From assembly GCA_019359325.1 (NCBI GenBank), contig JAHHHN010000019.1, positions 1-64,000 on the forward strand: DNA of 64,000 nucleotides, in the 5' to 3' direction. The DNA comes from Mojavia pulchra JT2-VF2. GTDB taxonomy: Bacteria > Cyanobacteriota > Cyanobacteriia > Cyanobacteriales > Nostocaceae. Every line of letters begins with the position of its first letter. Within the stretch, counting starts at the first letter, position 1. A program made the translations under genes and the position numbers. Shown here piece by piece: positions 18,982-27,829 of this stretch. A model generated the notes under the pieces. It ran no database searches, was not told the origin of the DNA, and saw only the letters and a program-made list of their open reading frames with translations.

Positions 18982-20133
18982 ATGGATCGACGGTCTTTTT
19001 TGCTAGGTACAAGCACACTGGTACTTTCACAACTACTGATTGGGTGTAATGGAAACAACCAAACGAGCCTTAAAGTGCAATTATTGAGAGGTTCTATACC
19101 TGCTCAGGTAGTTGAGCAGTTTCAAAAAGTTTTGCAGCGAAACGTACAGTTAAAGTTTGCCCCTGTCGAGCAAATACAAGATTTATTTAAACAATTGCAA
19201 AGTTGGCAGCAGCAACCAAAAACTAGTGATCAGCAAGGATGGAGTCGCTTTATCCCATTTAGACAAGACCCAAAAACGCCTGTAGCTGATCTAGTGACGT
19301 TAGGAGATTACTGGTTAAAAGCAGCAATTGAGCAGAAACTGATTCAACCACTCGAACAAAGTCAGCTAAAACAGTGGTCGGCTTTGGATGAAAAGTGGAA
19401 GAATCTGGTAACGCGCAACGAGCAAGGTAATCCTGATTCTCAAGGACAAATTTGGGCTGCTCCTTACCGCTGGGGTAGTACAGTAATTGTTTATAACCGT
19501 AACAAATTTCGAGAATTGGGATGGACGCCGAAGGATTGGGGCGATTTGTGGCGAGATGAGGTGCGATCGCGCATTTCTTTGCTCAATCAACCACGAGAAG
19601 TAATTGGTTTAGTCTTAAAAAAATTAGGAAAATCTTACAATACAGAGAATCTTGACCAACTACCAGATCTGGAAAAAGAACTACGCACATTAAACCAACA
19701 GGTGAAGTTCTACGGTTCCAGTACTTACCTGGAACCTTTAATTACTGGGGACACTTGGCTAGCAGTGGGTTGGTCTGAGGATGTAGTACCAGTACTGGCG
19801 CGTTATCCGCAACTTGCCGTAGTTATTCCCCAGTCAGGAACAGCAATATGGGCAGACTTATGGGTACGTCCCGCGGGTATTGGTAAAGATACATTATTTT
19901 ATCAATGGATTGATTTTTGTTGGCAAACAGCGATCGCTAAACAAATTGCTATTTTGACTAAAAGTAATTCGCCAATTTCTACAAATATTGTTGCATCTGA
20001 AATTCAGGAAGCATTAAAAAACCTATTATTGAATAATCGTGAAGTTTTCGACAAAAGCGAATTTTTACTTCCCTTATCCCCATCAGCAACCAAGCAGTAT
20101 GAGTCTTTGTTTGGCAAAATCAAACAAGCATGA
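18982..20133 (+). CDS. ABC transporter substrate-binding lipoprotein (PotD-like), TAT signal
   Basis: A 383-residue extracytoplasmic solute-binding protein. The N-terminus has a twin-arginine-like DRRSFLLG motif followed by a hydrophobic stretch and a lipobox LLIGC with the lipidated Cys at residue 22. The mature protein has the spermidine/putrescine-type binding fold: WAAPYRWGSTVIVYNRNKFRELGWTPKDW, followed by DTWLAVGWSEDVVPVL and VIPQSGTAIWADLWV. Ligand is unknown; polyamine-type is inferred from the fold. No permease or ATPase gene is adjacent, so it may serve a transporter encoded elsewhere. Confidence 0.87.
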   Translation: MDRRSFLLGTSTLVLSQLLIGCNGNNQTSLKVQLLRGSIPAQVVEQFQKVLQRNVQLKFAPVEQIQDLFKQLQSWQQQPKTSDQQGWSRFIPFRQDPKTPVADLVTLGDYWLKAAIEQKLIQPLEQSQLKQWSALDEKWKNLVTRNEQGNPDSQGQIWAAPYRWGSTVIVYNRNKFRELGWTPKDWGDLWRDEVRSRISLLNQPREVIGLVLKKLGKSYNTENLDQLPDLEKELRTLNQQVKFYGSSTYLEPLITGDTWLAVGWSEDVVPVLARYPQLAVVIPQSGTAIWADLWVRPAGIGKDTLFYQWIDFCWQTAIAKQIAILTKSNSPISTNIVASEIQEALKNLLLNNREVFDKSEFLLPLSPSATKQYESLFGKIKQA

Positions 20134-20586
20134 ATTATCAAGGATGTACACACCATCCAGGCAGCTTATACCGAGTTGCATTCAAAGATACTAAATTAGG
20201 GCAGCAGAGGAGCAGGAAGAGAAGTTGCCAGGAGGGTTTCCCTCCAAGCAAACTTCGGGGAGCAGAGGTGAGGAAATCCAAATCTGTCTGATCGCAACAT
20301 AAGTAGGTCGATGTTAAAAATTGTCGTTATGACAAGGCAGGAGGCAGAGGGCAGAAGGCAAAAGGGAAGAGGGTTTTAGGTAACTTTACTTTTCGTTACA
20401 TACTTCGGTTTATTTGCACCGTTCTACTTAGTATTACCCTAACCCAGAATGAGATTTGATCATAATTACTAATTCGTAATTCGTAATTAAAGATGGGTTA
20501 GAGAAAGCAACCTAATGACGGCCGTGCATTTCTTTTGGGGTAACAGTCCCCTTTTGAAACTTAATTACGAATTATCAATTGCGACC

Positions 20587-20677
20587 AGGAATTAGGCAAA
20601 AATAACGTAATTGTGTCATTGTGACCGTAGGGAAGCAATCACAAAGCCTTGTTTTTGGTTGCGAATGCGTAAGTCCT
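20587..20677. mobile_element. MITE-like inverted-repeat element, copy 1
   Basis: A 91-bp non-coding element almost identical in its centre and right end to 41966-42054. The right end is GCGTAAGTCCT and the left end (AGGAATTAGGC) is a decayed form of the partner end AGGACTTACGC. Shared internal blocks are AATAACGTAATT, GAAGCAATC, AGCCTTGTTTTTGG and TTGCGAATGCGTAAGTC. No reading frame. The surrounding 584-bp spacer (20134-20717) otherwise holds only AATTCGTAATT-type repeats and GGAGCAGAGG fragments. Confidence 0.7.
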
Positions 20678-20717
20678 CACGGATTAAGAATTTCTAAAAC
20701 TTTATCCCTTACTCTTT

Positions 20718-21251
20718 TTAGAAAGAGCGCCGCCAACCTAGCTTGTTTTGAGCATTCATCTGGATACTGCATGAAGCCGGAAAGGTACTAAAGTTACACG
20801 TGTAAGCTGCTAGAAGTTCTTGCTGATAATTAAACACTCGAACATTATAGTTGTCCCTGCGGGCAGCAGTACCCAAGCGATTAACAAAATCGTAGCGCTC
20901 TAGATAATCTAGTAAGCTCCAAAGTTGCTGATTGACTATTAAGTCTACTCGCGCAGGTTCCTTGTCAGTAGTTGGATATGCTATCCAGTTATCCAACAGC
21001 TTGTCCTCGGCGCTTTCTTGCGGCCACCATAATCTAGGAATGGTCAATTTTCCTGGGTTAACGGTGCTAGCTGTAATTACAGAGCCTTTTGGCTTTTTCA
21101 ACAAGCTTAGTTCCAAAGGTGCATTAGAAGGCAGTGGAGCAGAGGTAGTTTCCGCTATTGCAGCTCGAATTGAGACCAGGGAAATCGTAGTCAGACTGAT
21201 AGTTACTAGTCGGAGCAATGTCTTACAATAAGGTACTTTGTATCTAGTCAT
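20718..21251 (-). CDS. Exported cyanobacterial hypothetical protein
   Basis: A 177-residue protein with a signal peptide (hydrophobic TISLTTISLVSI then AAIAET cleavage-like site). The mature part contains IPRLWWPQESAEDKLLDNWIAY and ends in a domain with two Cys (CNFSTF...CSIQM) that could form a disulfide. No enzymatic motif is seen; presumably periplasmic. The gene is monocistronic, with repeat-rich spacers on both sides. Confidence 0.72.
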   Translation of the reverse strand: MTRYKVPYCKTLLRLVTISLTTISLVSIRAAIAETTSAPLPSNAPLELSLLKKPKGSVITASTVNPGKLTIPRLWWPQESAEDKLLDNWIAYPTTDKEPARVDLIVNQQLWSLLDYLERYDFVNRLGTAARRDNYNVRVFNYQQELLAAYTCNFSTFPASCSIQMNAQNKLGWRRSF

Positions 21252-21407
21252 AACTTGTACTAATTTGAACTATAGATTTATAGCGATCCGCTACTAGGTG
21301 TAATACATCAAAGAATTATCTAACTACAGAAAATAAAGTTAAAAATTCGTAATTGACTTGCAGACGCAGACTGTTACTCTATCTGAAACTGAGCGGTCTT
21401 CGTTAAA

Positions 21408-21564
21408 TAGCCCCTCAGATTTAAAGTCTGAGGCTAAACAAACACAGCCTGCCTTTCCTTCGGAACGCTACGCGTAAGCGAAGCTATGCCGAAGGCTTTA
21501 TGTAGGCTCAATATAATCCACGCAGGTGAATTTGGTTTTTATAGCCGCGATTTCTAATCGCCAG
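21408..21564. repeat. Dispersed Nostocales-type hairpin repeat
   Basis: A non-coding composite repeat inside the 455-bp spacer 21252-21706. It has a stem TAGCCcCTCAGA / TCTGAGGCTA (21408-21436), a second imperfect stem CCTTCGG...CCGAAGG (21457-21495), then CCACGCAGGTG and a GCGATT-TCT-AATCGC hairpin. This type of block is common between genes in Nostocales (recalled). It carries no gene. Confidence 0.6.
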
Positions 21565-21706
21565 GTGTTTCTTCAAAAAGTGGATGCTCCCGCTTTTTCT
21601 AACCCGTCTTTAATTACGAATTACGAGTTACCAATTAATAATTACGATGATTTATTATCCAACTAATTAATTATGAGCTTTGCTGTTTAGTCTTCATTAG
21701 CAAAAT

Positions 21707-22486
21707 CTAAACTTTGATAGCCAGGATACGAATTCGTCGGTAGTCTGCTGTCCATGTTCCCTCTTGATACAGAGTCGGCTTCAGTTCGTCTTCTACTTGA
21801 CGAATTACTTTTATTTGCTGCTCAACAGTCATTCCTACTAGAAAAGCGCTGGCAAACATCTGAATCCAGTTGGCTATGCCTGCTTCTTTCTCTACTAGGA
21901 GAGTTGGACGATCAAACAGGGTGGCATAAATAACATCAAAGCCTTGCTGTTCCAGTAGGGTAACATATTGACTAATGCTGGGGAAATACCATGGATTCAG
22001 TGTTTGTGGTTCAAAAATACCGACGGACTTCATAGCAGTGCATAAAGCTTTAACGATCGCTTGTACATTTCCCTTACCACCAAATTCTGCGACAAAACGC
22101 CCCCCTGGTTTGAGCGCTTGATGTATGCAGGCGATCGCTTCATCTGCTTCTTTAATCCAATGGAGTACAGCGTTGGAAAACACTGCATCCAATGGCTGTT
22201 TTACTTGAAAGTTTCTGGCATCAGCAACATCAAAATGAATATGGGGATAGTTTTGTCTAGCCTTCTCAATCATTGTGGCGGCGCTATCAATTCCTATTAC
22301 CTCAGCCTCCGTTTGGGCAATTTTTTCTGTTAGTTGCCCAGTACCACAGCCAAGATCCAAAATTAATTCCCCTGGTTTGGGATTGAGTAATTGCAGCAAG
22401 TCTTCGCCATACTGCCACACGAAGGCGTGTTTATCTTCATACAAAGTACTATCCCAATTATGCTTGGGTATCGAAATACTATTCAT
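21707..22486 (-). CDS. Class I SAM-dependent methyltransferase
   Basis: A 259-residue cytoplasmic methyltransferase with motif I LDLGCGTGQLTEKIA, the acidic ribose-binding residue in VIGIDSAATMI, motif II/III VADARNF, and NAVLHWIKEADEAI. HWI after motif II and the C-terminal layout resemble trans-aconitate methyltransferase-like enzymes, but the substrate is not certain. It is divergent from a LysR regulator starting 155 bp away, which suggests LysR control. Confidence 0.88.
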   Translation of the reverse strand: MNSISIPKHNWDSTLYEDKHAFVWQYGEDLLQLLNPKPGELILDLGCGTGQLTEKIAQTEAEVIGIDSAATMIEKARQNYPHIHFDVADARNFQVKQPLDAVFSNAVLHWIKEADEAIACIHQALKPGGRFVAEFGGKGNVQAIVKALCTAMKSVGIFEPQTLNPWYFPSISQYVTLLEQQGFDVIYATLFDRPTLLVEKEAGIANWIQMFASAFLVGMTVEQQIKVIRQVEDELKPTLYQEGTWTADYRRIRILAIKV

Positions 22487-22604
22487 AAGCAGTGAAATTA
22501 CATAGTGTTGGCTCGCCAGTCCTCAACCATAAGTTTTAAGTTGATGAACGCCTAATCATTAAGGTAAAAGAGATTTATATTCATGTCCAATATATTTTTA
22601 TGCT

Positions 22605-22633
22605 GTAACTAATATCTTTTAAATATTAGTTAC
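22605..22633. promoter_or_regulatory. Perfect 11-bp inverted repeat, candidate LysR operator
   Basis: GTAACTAATAT, a 7-nt spacer and ATATTAGTTAC form a perfect dyad ending 8 bp before the ATG of the LysR gene. It has the interrupted T/A-rich symmetry typical of LysR-type binding boxes. At this position it would suit autorepression and perhaps control of the divergent methyltransferase gene. Confidence 0.65.
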
Positions 22634-22641
22634 GGTTAACA

Positions 22642-23526
22642 ATGGAACTACGACACTTGCGTTACTTTGTCACCTTGGCAGAAGAACTACACTTTGGAAA
22701 AGCAGCGGAAAAATTACACATTGCCCAACCTCCTCTTAGCCAACAGATTCGTCAACTAGAGGTGGAATTGGGCTTTGAATTGTTTCATCGCACAAAACGA
22801 AGTGTGCAGTTAACAGAAGCGGGGCAAGTATTTTTAGGTGAAGTGCAGCAACTTCTGAGGCAATTGCAGCAAGCAATCCAAATTGGGCGACAAACTAGTC
22901 GGGGTGAGATGGGACAGTTGGTAGTTGGTTTCGTCAGTACAGCAGCATATAATATTTTGCCAATTATTTTAAAAGTTTTTCGCAGCCGTGTTCCTGGTGT
23001 AAGCCTAGAGTTACATGAACTGACTACAGATCAGCAGCTAGAGTGGCTGCGGGAAGGACGCTTAGACGTAGGATTTATCCGTCCGCCTGTTGAAGACAAT
23101 ACATTTAGCTGGGAGACAATTTTTCAAGAGTCGTTGATGGTAGCGCTTCCTGAAACACATTTGCTAGGAAATCAATCTGATGTAAGTTTGCGATCGCTAG
23201 CTAATGAACCGTTTATTTTATTTCCCAGGAGATTAGCACCCGGACTCTATGATTTAATTATCAGTCTTTGCCAGCAAGCAGGTTTTAGCCCCAGTGTTAC
23301 TCAAGAAGCGATCCAGATGCAAACGATTGTTAGTTTAGTTGCTGGGGAAATGGGGGTGGCGATCGTGCCAGAATCTTTGCAAAACCTGCAACGGACTGGG
23401 GTGGTTTATAAAACTGTGCAAGAAACAACTCCAAAAGCTGCAATTGTCATGATTTGGCGAAGCAACGATGTATCCCCAACTGTGCAGCGGTTTCTAGAGA
23501 TAGTTAGACAAAGCATAATTTGCTAA
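22642..23526 (+). CDS. LysR-family transcriptional regulator
   Basis: A 294-residue LysR-type regulator. The N-terminal winged helix is textbook: MELRHLRYFVTLAEELHFGKAA, then the recognition helix around QPPLSQQIRQLEVELG and LFHRTKRSVQLTEAG. It is followed by an effector-binding periplasmic-binding-protein-like domain (VGFVSTAAYNILP, LDVGFIRPP, GMGVAIVPES). The layout is close to the BenM/CatR/AlsR subgroup, whose effectors are small organic acids (family knowledge). It is divergent from a methyltransferase, with a clear dyad before its start. Confidence 0.93.
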   Translation: MELRHLRYFVTLAEELHFGKAAEKLHIAQPPLSQQIRQLEVELGFELFHRTKRSVQLTEAGQVFLGEVQQLLRQLQQAIQIGRQTSRGEMGQLVVGFVSTAAYNILPIILKVFRSRVPGVSLELHELTTDQQLEWLREGRLDVGFIRPPVEDNTFSWETIFQESLMVALPETHLLGNQSDVSLRSLANEPFILFPRRLAPGLYDLIISLCQQAGFSPSVTQEAIQMQTIVSLVAGEMGVAIVPESLQNLQRTGVVYKTVQETTPKAAIVMIWRSNDVSPTVQRFLEIVRQSIIC

Positions 23527-23555
23527 ACTCTGAACCAGAGTCAGGAGCAAGTCTG

Positions 23556-24179
23556 ATGTTTCAAGCTTTGCCAAAAACAGTTACTTTTGAAGAATTCCTA
23601 AATTGGAAACCAGATGGCGGACGCTATGAATTACATGATGGGGTAATTGTTGAAATGCAGCCAGTAGGGGATCATGAAGAGATTAATGGTTTTTTAGCTG
23701 GTGAAATAACTTTAGAGTTCAAACGATTAAAACTTCCTTACTTCATACCCAAGCAAGCACTGGTCAAGATTCCTAACAGAGAGTCTGGTTACTCGCCTGA
23801 TGTAATAGTAATAAATCAAAAGAATCTTTCATCTGAACCGATGTGGAAAAAGTCCTCAACGGTAACTCAAGCTGCATCTGTTCCCTTAGTTGTTGAAGTC
23901 GTTAGCAGTAATTGGAAAGATGATTATGCACACAAGCTTGTTGACTACGAAACTTTCGGCGTTTCTGAATACTGGATTATTGATTATTTAGCTTTGGGTG
24001 GTAGAAGGTATATAGGTAATCCCAAACAACCGACTATTTCCGTTTACTATTTGGTGGATGGTGAGTATCAAGTTAACCTGTTTCGAGGTACTGACTCCAT
24101 CTTATCGCCTACATTTCCAGAATTGAATTTGACTGCTGAACAGATTTTTCAAGCTGGACGTTCAGAAAATGAGTTATGA
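23556..24179 (+). CDS. Uma2-family putative endonuclease
   Basis: A 207-residue Uma2 (DUF820) protein with a PD-(D/E)XK-type restriction fold. It has FEEFLNWKPDGGRYELHDG at the N-terminus, SGYSPDVIVIN carrying the catalytic Asp, PLVVEVVSSNWKDDY with Glu and Lys, and YWIIDY. The ATG at 23556 has AGGAG 9 bp upstream and is preferred over an in-frame TTG at 23520 that would overlap the LysR gene. Uma2 genes are abundant in filamentous cyanobacteria and often lie near mobile DNA; role unknown. Confidence 0.85.
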   Translation: MFQALPKTVTFEEFLNWKPDGGRYELHDGVIVEMQPVGDHEEINGFLAGEITLEFKRLKLPYFIPKQALVKIPNRESGYSPDVIVINQKNLSSEPMWKKSSTVTQAASVPLVVEVVSSNWKDDYAHKLVDYETFGVSEYWIIDYLALGGRRYIGNPKQPTISVYYLVDGEYQVNLFRGTDSILSPTFPELNLTAEQIFQAGRSENEL

Positions 24180-26795
24180 CCGCAGTGCAGATACTCCCAT
24201 AGGGCCACGAGTTACACCTAGCTGATTTTGCAGCTTTAACTCTCGCCAAAGTTGGGAACCCTTAATCTCTCCTTGCAGTAATTGAGTATAGCTTTGTATA
24301 GTTTTGGTCACTTCATCTGGTGTCTCATTCACAAATTCGATGCGGAAGTGGCGCAATCCCAAATGAATTAAACGCTGTACGTACTCAGCTGCTGTTTGGG
24401 CAGTGCCATTAAATACAGTATTGCGACAACCTGCATCTGCCTTGAGGACGTGTTCACTACCCACGCGATCGCGCAATTTAACTTCCTGCTTTTCACAAGG
24501 TCGTCCACAGTTATTGTAGTCCGTTCCCTCAGAGAGAAAAGCGCAAAAGACACAATGCTCCATGTGGAACATCGGTATATGTTGGTGGATTGTCACCTCA
24601 AACCACTGGGGTGGACAACTGGTAAGCAGGTCTTCGAGTTGGGTAATATTCAGGTCGTAGGATGCGGTTAAGCGTTCTAAACCAAAATGCTGCTGAAAGT
24701 AGTCTGCTGTTAAAGGGTTGGCAACGTTGAGCGAGAAATCTCCGATACAGCGGTCTTGGGCAAAAAATTGTAGGTGGTCATAATTGCGAACTATATAGCC
24801 ATCTGCCTCACAAGCACGCACTTGTTGCAAAATCCAGTTTTCCCCTGGTTTGGCAATTCGCGGTGGTGCAACCCAGATAGTGGGGAATGTTGAGTGCTGA
24901 GTGGTGAGTGCTGAGTTAGGAAGTAGTGATTTGTCCTTTTGTCCCCTTGTCCTTACTTCACGTACCATTTGCACAGCTTCCCGATAAAAGCGGGGGTCTT
25001 CAAATTCACAGTAAAGTGTCTCAATTCCCGCCTGAAGTGCAGCTTGCAGTTGCTTCAGATTTCGTACTAGGACGATGAGGGAGGGAGAGATGGGAGGTGG
25101 CGAACTGGAGGAAGGTAACAAGTCTTTTAAAGAGACATGAGAACTCAATTGCCAGCGTTTAGGTTGACTACGTAATTCTTCCAATTGTGCTACGATTTCC
25201 CGGCGCATCCGGTTCAACTCACTCACAGGTAGTATCAGCCCAGCGCTGAGGTGATTGGTTAGCCTTCCCAAACAGAAGGGTGTATTACCAAGACGACCCA
25301 ACTGTTCTTGTAAACGTTCTGTGGTTAGGGGTTTAGTGTGCGCTTCCACCAGTAATATTGTAGAGTCCACCTGGACGACATGACCTTGTTCATCACGAGC
25401 GATCGCAGTTAGTGGCTGATCGGCTTCTCCATAAATCTCTAAATCAATGGGACGCTGAAATTGGGGATTATCTCCAGCAAAACTCTGACGCAGTTGCTTA
25501 TCAAGTTCTGGATCGCTGGTTTTCCAAACGCGATCGCCTACATGCACTCGGCGGAAGTTCAAGCCACTTCGCCCAAAACTCAGCAGTGCCTCCTTACCTT
25601 TTTGCAAGACTGCATAAACTCGACCACCTTCTTCTTTAGCCTCTGGATGCCCACAGTCAAATACTACGCCATCACCTGGTTTAACTGGTGCTTCTAGCTT
25701 AATTGCCACCTGTTCATTACTAATGCGGCTGACTTCTCCCAGGTAAACTCCACGCTTTTTGCCAAAACGGGCATGAACCAATTCCTGATTGTTAATTCCG
25801 CGAAACCAACCCGTGTATATACCGCGAGAAAATGCCATTTCTAAGTTGTAGTGATCCTCAGAAAATTCTGGGTGTTTTGTCACCTTCCCCGTATCTCCGT
25901 GTCCCCGCGTCCCCGCGTCTTTTTCCAATTCCCCCATCACCCGATCCAAGGCTTCTCGATAAACACGGGTGACATTAGCAACATACTCTGGTGTTTTCAG
26001 GCGACCTTCAATCTTCAAAGAAGTTACTCCTGACTTCACCAAATCGGGCAGAACTTCTAATCCTGCTAAGTCTTGGGGACTGAGTAGATATTTGCGTTCC
26101 CCCAAATTCACAACTTCCCCATCAGCGATTAACTCGTAAGGCATCCGGCAAGCTTGGGCACATTCGCCTCGGTTGGCAGAACGTCCGCCTAAAGCTTCAC
26201 TTGTCAAACACTGACCAGAATAAGCCACACATAAAGCACCATGAACAAAAACTTCTAAAGGTAGCGAAGTATTTTGTTGGGCAATTTGCTGTTGGATTTT
26301 ATTGATTTCCTTGAGTGAACATTCACGGGCAAGCACCACCAATTGACAGCCAACAGACTTAGCAAATTCCACCCCAGCCGCACTAGTAACAGTCATCTGA
26401 GTGGAAGCATGGATAGGAAAATCAGGAGAAAGATGACGGATAAGACGACATATACCCACATCTTGAACAATTACCGCATCCACACCTGCGGCAATAATTG
26501 ATCGCAGATATTGCTCTGCCTGTGCTAATTCTTTGGGAAATATGAGTGTATTGAGAGTGACATAGCCCTTCACACCACGCAGATGTAAAAATGCCATTAA
26601 CTGGGGTAAGTCCGCCTCAGTAAAATTTTGTGCCCGCATTCGCGCATTAAACTTATCCAAGCCAAAGTAAATCGCATCTGCCCCATTTTCTACAGCAGCT
26701 TTGGCACATTCCCAATTGCCTGCTGGTGCGAGTAGTTCAGGACGTTGCAGGGTGAGTGAAGTGGGTTGAGGGGTGTGGGAGCGATCGCTTTTCAT
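24174..26795 (-). CDS. U32 peptidase-family protein (RlhA-like), with in-frame repeat insertions
   Basis: An 873-residue U32 protein. It begins with the family barrel (ELLAPAGNWECAKAAVENGADAIYFG). Near residue 180 it has EVFVHGALCVAYSGQCLTSEALGGRSANRGECAQACR, the Cys-rich U32 signature. It ends with a second Cys cluster (MEHCVFCAFLSEGTDYNNCGRPCEK). Family members act as prephenate-dependent RNA hydroxylation enzymes rather than proteases; E. coli RlhA is ~650 residues. This protein is longer, partly because of three low-complexity inserts: DAGTRGHGDTGK (DNA near 25880-25925), SSSSPPPISPS (near 25080-25120) and LPNSALTTQHSTF (near 24890-24930). The inserts are translations of repeats that normally sit between Nostocales genes. 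The 3' end overlaps the convergent Uma2 gene by 6 bp. Confidence 0.87.
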   Translation of the reverse strand: MKSDRSHTPQPTSLTLQRPELLAPAGNWECAKAAVENGADAIYFGLDKFNARMRAQNFTEADLPQLMAFLHLRGVKGYVTLNTLIFPKELAQAEQYLRSIIAAGVDAVIVQDVGICRLIRHLSPDFPIHASTQMTVTSAAGVEFAKSVGCQLVVLARECSLKEINKIQQQIAQQNTSLPLEVFVHGALCVAYSGQCLTSEALGGRSANRGECAQACRMPYELIADGEVVNLGERKYLLSPQDLAGLEVLPDLVKSGVTSLKIEGRLKTPEYVANVTRVYREALDRVMGELEKDAGTRGHGDTGKVTKHPEFSEDHYNLEMAFSRGIYTGWFRGINNQELVHARFGKKRGVYLGEVSRISNEQVAIKLEAPVKPGDGVVFDCGHPEAKEEGGRVYAVLQKGKEALLSFGRSGLNFRRVHVGDRVWKTSDPELDKQLRQSFAGDNPQFQRPIDLEIYGEADQPLTAIARDEQGHVVQVDSTILLVEAHTKPLTTERLQEQLGRLGNTPFCLGRLTNHLSAGLILPVSELNRMRREIVAQLEELRSQPKRWQLSSHVSLKDLLPSSSSPPPISPSLIVLVRNLKQLQAALQAGIETLYCEFEDPRFYREAVQMVREVRTRGQKDKSLLPNSALTTQHSTFPTIWVAPPRIAKPGENWILQQVRACEADGYIVRNYDHLQFFAQDRCIGDFSLNVANPLTADYFQQHFGLERLTASYDLNITQLEDLLTSCPPQWFEVTIHQHIPMFHMEHCVFCAFLSEGTDYNNCGRPCEKQEVKLRDRVGSEHVLKADAGCRNTVFNGTAQTAAEYVQRLIHLGLRHFRIEFVNETPDEVTKTIQSYTQLLQGEIKGSQLWRELKLQNQLGVTRGPMGVSALRS

Positions 26796-26888
26796 CAGCT
26801 TTGGGGAGGTTTAACTAGCACCATAGTGATCTTATCTAAGTTAGTGGGTGATTGTGGGTGAAGGGACACAAGGGAGGCGATCGCTATT
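26780..26888. repeat. Direct repeat, left copy flanking the toxin-antitoxin module
   Basis: About 109 bp containing GCGATCGCTTTTCATCAGCT, GGTTTAACTAGC, ATCTTATC, TTAGTGGGTGATTGTGGGTG and GGAGGCGATCGCTATT. It includes the U32 start codon. The right copy at 27830-27929 is about 90% identical, in the same orientation, with an 8-10 bp deletion. The two copies enclose the DUF1778/GNAT pair. Confidence 0.88.
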
Positions 26889-26913
26889 TTCCATTTGAGG
26901 ATAATAATTAGAC

Positions 26914-26929
26914 ATACTTATAAAAGTAT
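26914..26929. promoter_or_regulatory. Palindrome upstream of the antitoxin, candidate operator
   Basis: ATACTT-ATAA-AAGTAT is a perfect 6-bp dyad about 70 bp before the antitoxin start codon. Antitoxins of the DUF1778 family bind such dyads and autoregulate their operon (family knowledge), so this is a reasonable operator. The binding itself is inference. Confidence 0.4.
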
Positions 26930-26999
26930 TTGTGTGTACATTGTCCGTCGCAATTAGCTATGCTGTAAATAAAGACTCAGCTAAAAGCGAGAATTAACT

Positions 27000-27284
27000 A
27001 TGTCAGAAGCATCATCTGCAAAAGATTGCCGCATCGATTTACGAGTTACCCAAGAACAAAAAGAAATATTAGAACGTGCTGCAAGTCTTAAAGGAATTTC
27101 TTTGAGTGCTTATACACTTGTTCATGTTTTGCCTGCTGCTAAACAAGACATAGATGCTCATGAAAGGTTAATACTAACTAATCGTGACAGAGATTTGTTC
27201 ATGTCAGTAATGGAAAATCCGCCCGAGTTGAAGGGAAAACTCAAATCTGCTATTCACAAATACAGAGATAAGTATGGCAAGTGA
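27000..27284 (+). CDS. DUF1778 antitoxin (TacA-like)
   Basis: A 94-residue protein whose N-terminus (DCRIDLRVTQEQKEILERAASLKGISLSAY) is a ribbon-helix-helix DNA-binding domain of the DUF1778 family. The C-terminal tail (LILTNRDRDLFMSVMENPPELKGKLKSAI) is the part that wraps the toxin in TacA-like antitoxins. Its last 11 bases overlap the following acetyltransferase gene, a normal arrangement for this type II toxin-antitoxin pair. The module sits between two ~100-bp direct repeats. Confidence 0.92.
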   Translation: MSEASSAKDCRIDLRVTQEQKEILERAASLKGISLSAYTLVHVLPAAKQDIDAHERLILTNRDRDLFMSVMENPPELKGKLKSAIHKYRDKYGK

Positions 27285-27795
27285 TAGCGAGGCGAGATGG
27301 GATTTTGTGCCAATTGATAAGAAATATCAAAGAGATACTTTTGATTGTGGTTATTCAATATTAAATGATTATCTCAAAAAATATGCACGGCAAAATCATA
27401 ATAAAGGAATCGCTAAAACATTTGTAGCAGTTCCTGCATCAGGCAGCTTAAAAATTGATGGTTATTATACCGTCAGCGCCAGCATTATTGAGTACAAATC
27501 ATTACCAGAATCTTATCAACAAAGGATGCCTGCCTATCCAATTCCAGCAATGCTGATTGGGAGATTAGCTGTGAATAATTCCGTTAAAGGACAAGGTTTA
27601 GGAGGTGAATTACTAGCTGATGCCCTCTACCGTGCTGTTCGTGCTTCTCAAGAAATTGGGATATATGCTGTGAGAGTTGATGCTATCGATTTGAAAGCAA
27701 AGGAATTTTATTTAAAGTATGAATTTATTTCTTTTCAAGACAATGAGCTTTCACTATTTCTGCCAATGGCAACCATAATTCGAGGGTTTAGTTAA
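27274..27795 (+). CDS. GNAT-family toxin (TacT-like)
   Basis: A 173-residue GNAT acetyltransferase. TacT-type toxins acetylate the amino group of aminoacyl-tRNA and stop translation (family knowledge). It has FDCGYSILNDYLKKYARQNHNKGIAKTFVA at the N-terminus, typical of the family. The acetyl-CoA loop is in RLAVNNSVKGQGLGGELL, and a Tyr occurs in the C-terminal FYLKYEFISF, where the catalytic Tyr is expected. No truncation is seen. The start codon overlaps the antitoxin gene, implying coupled translation. Confidence 0.9.
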   Translation: MASDSEARWDFVPIDKKYQRDTFDCGYSILNDYLKKYARQNHNKGIAKTFVAVPASGSLKIDGYYTVSASIIEYKSLPESYQQRMPAYPIPAMLIGRLAVNNSVKGQGLGGELLADALYRAVRASQEIGIYAVRVDAIDLKAKEFYLKYEFISFQDNELSLFLPMATIIRGFS

Positions 27796-27829
27796 TTGAA
27801 TGGTAAATTTTAAAGTTTAGGATAGTAAG

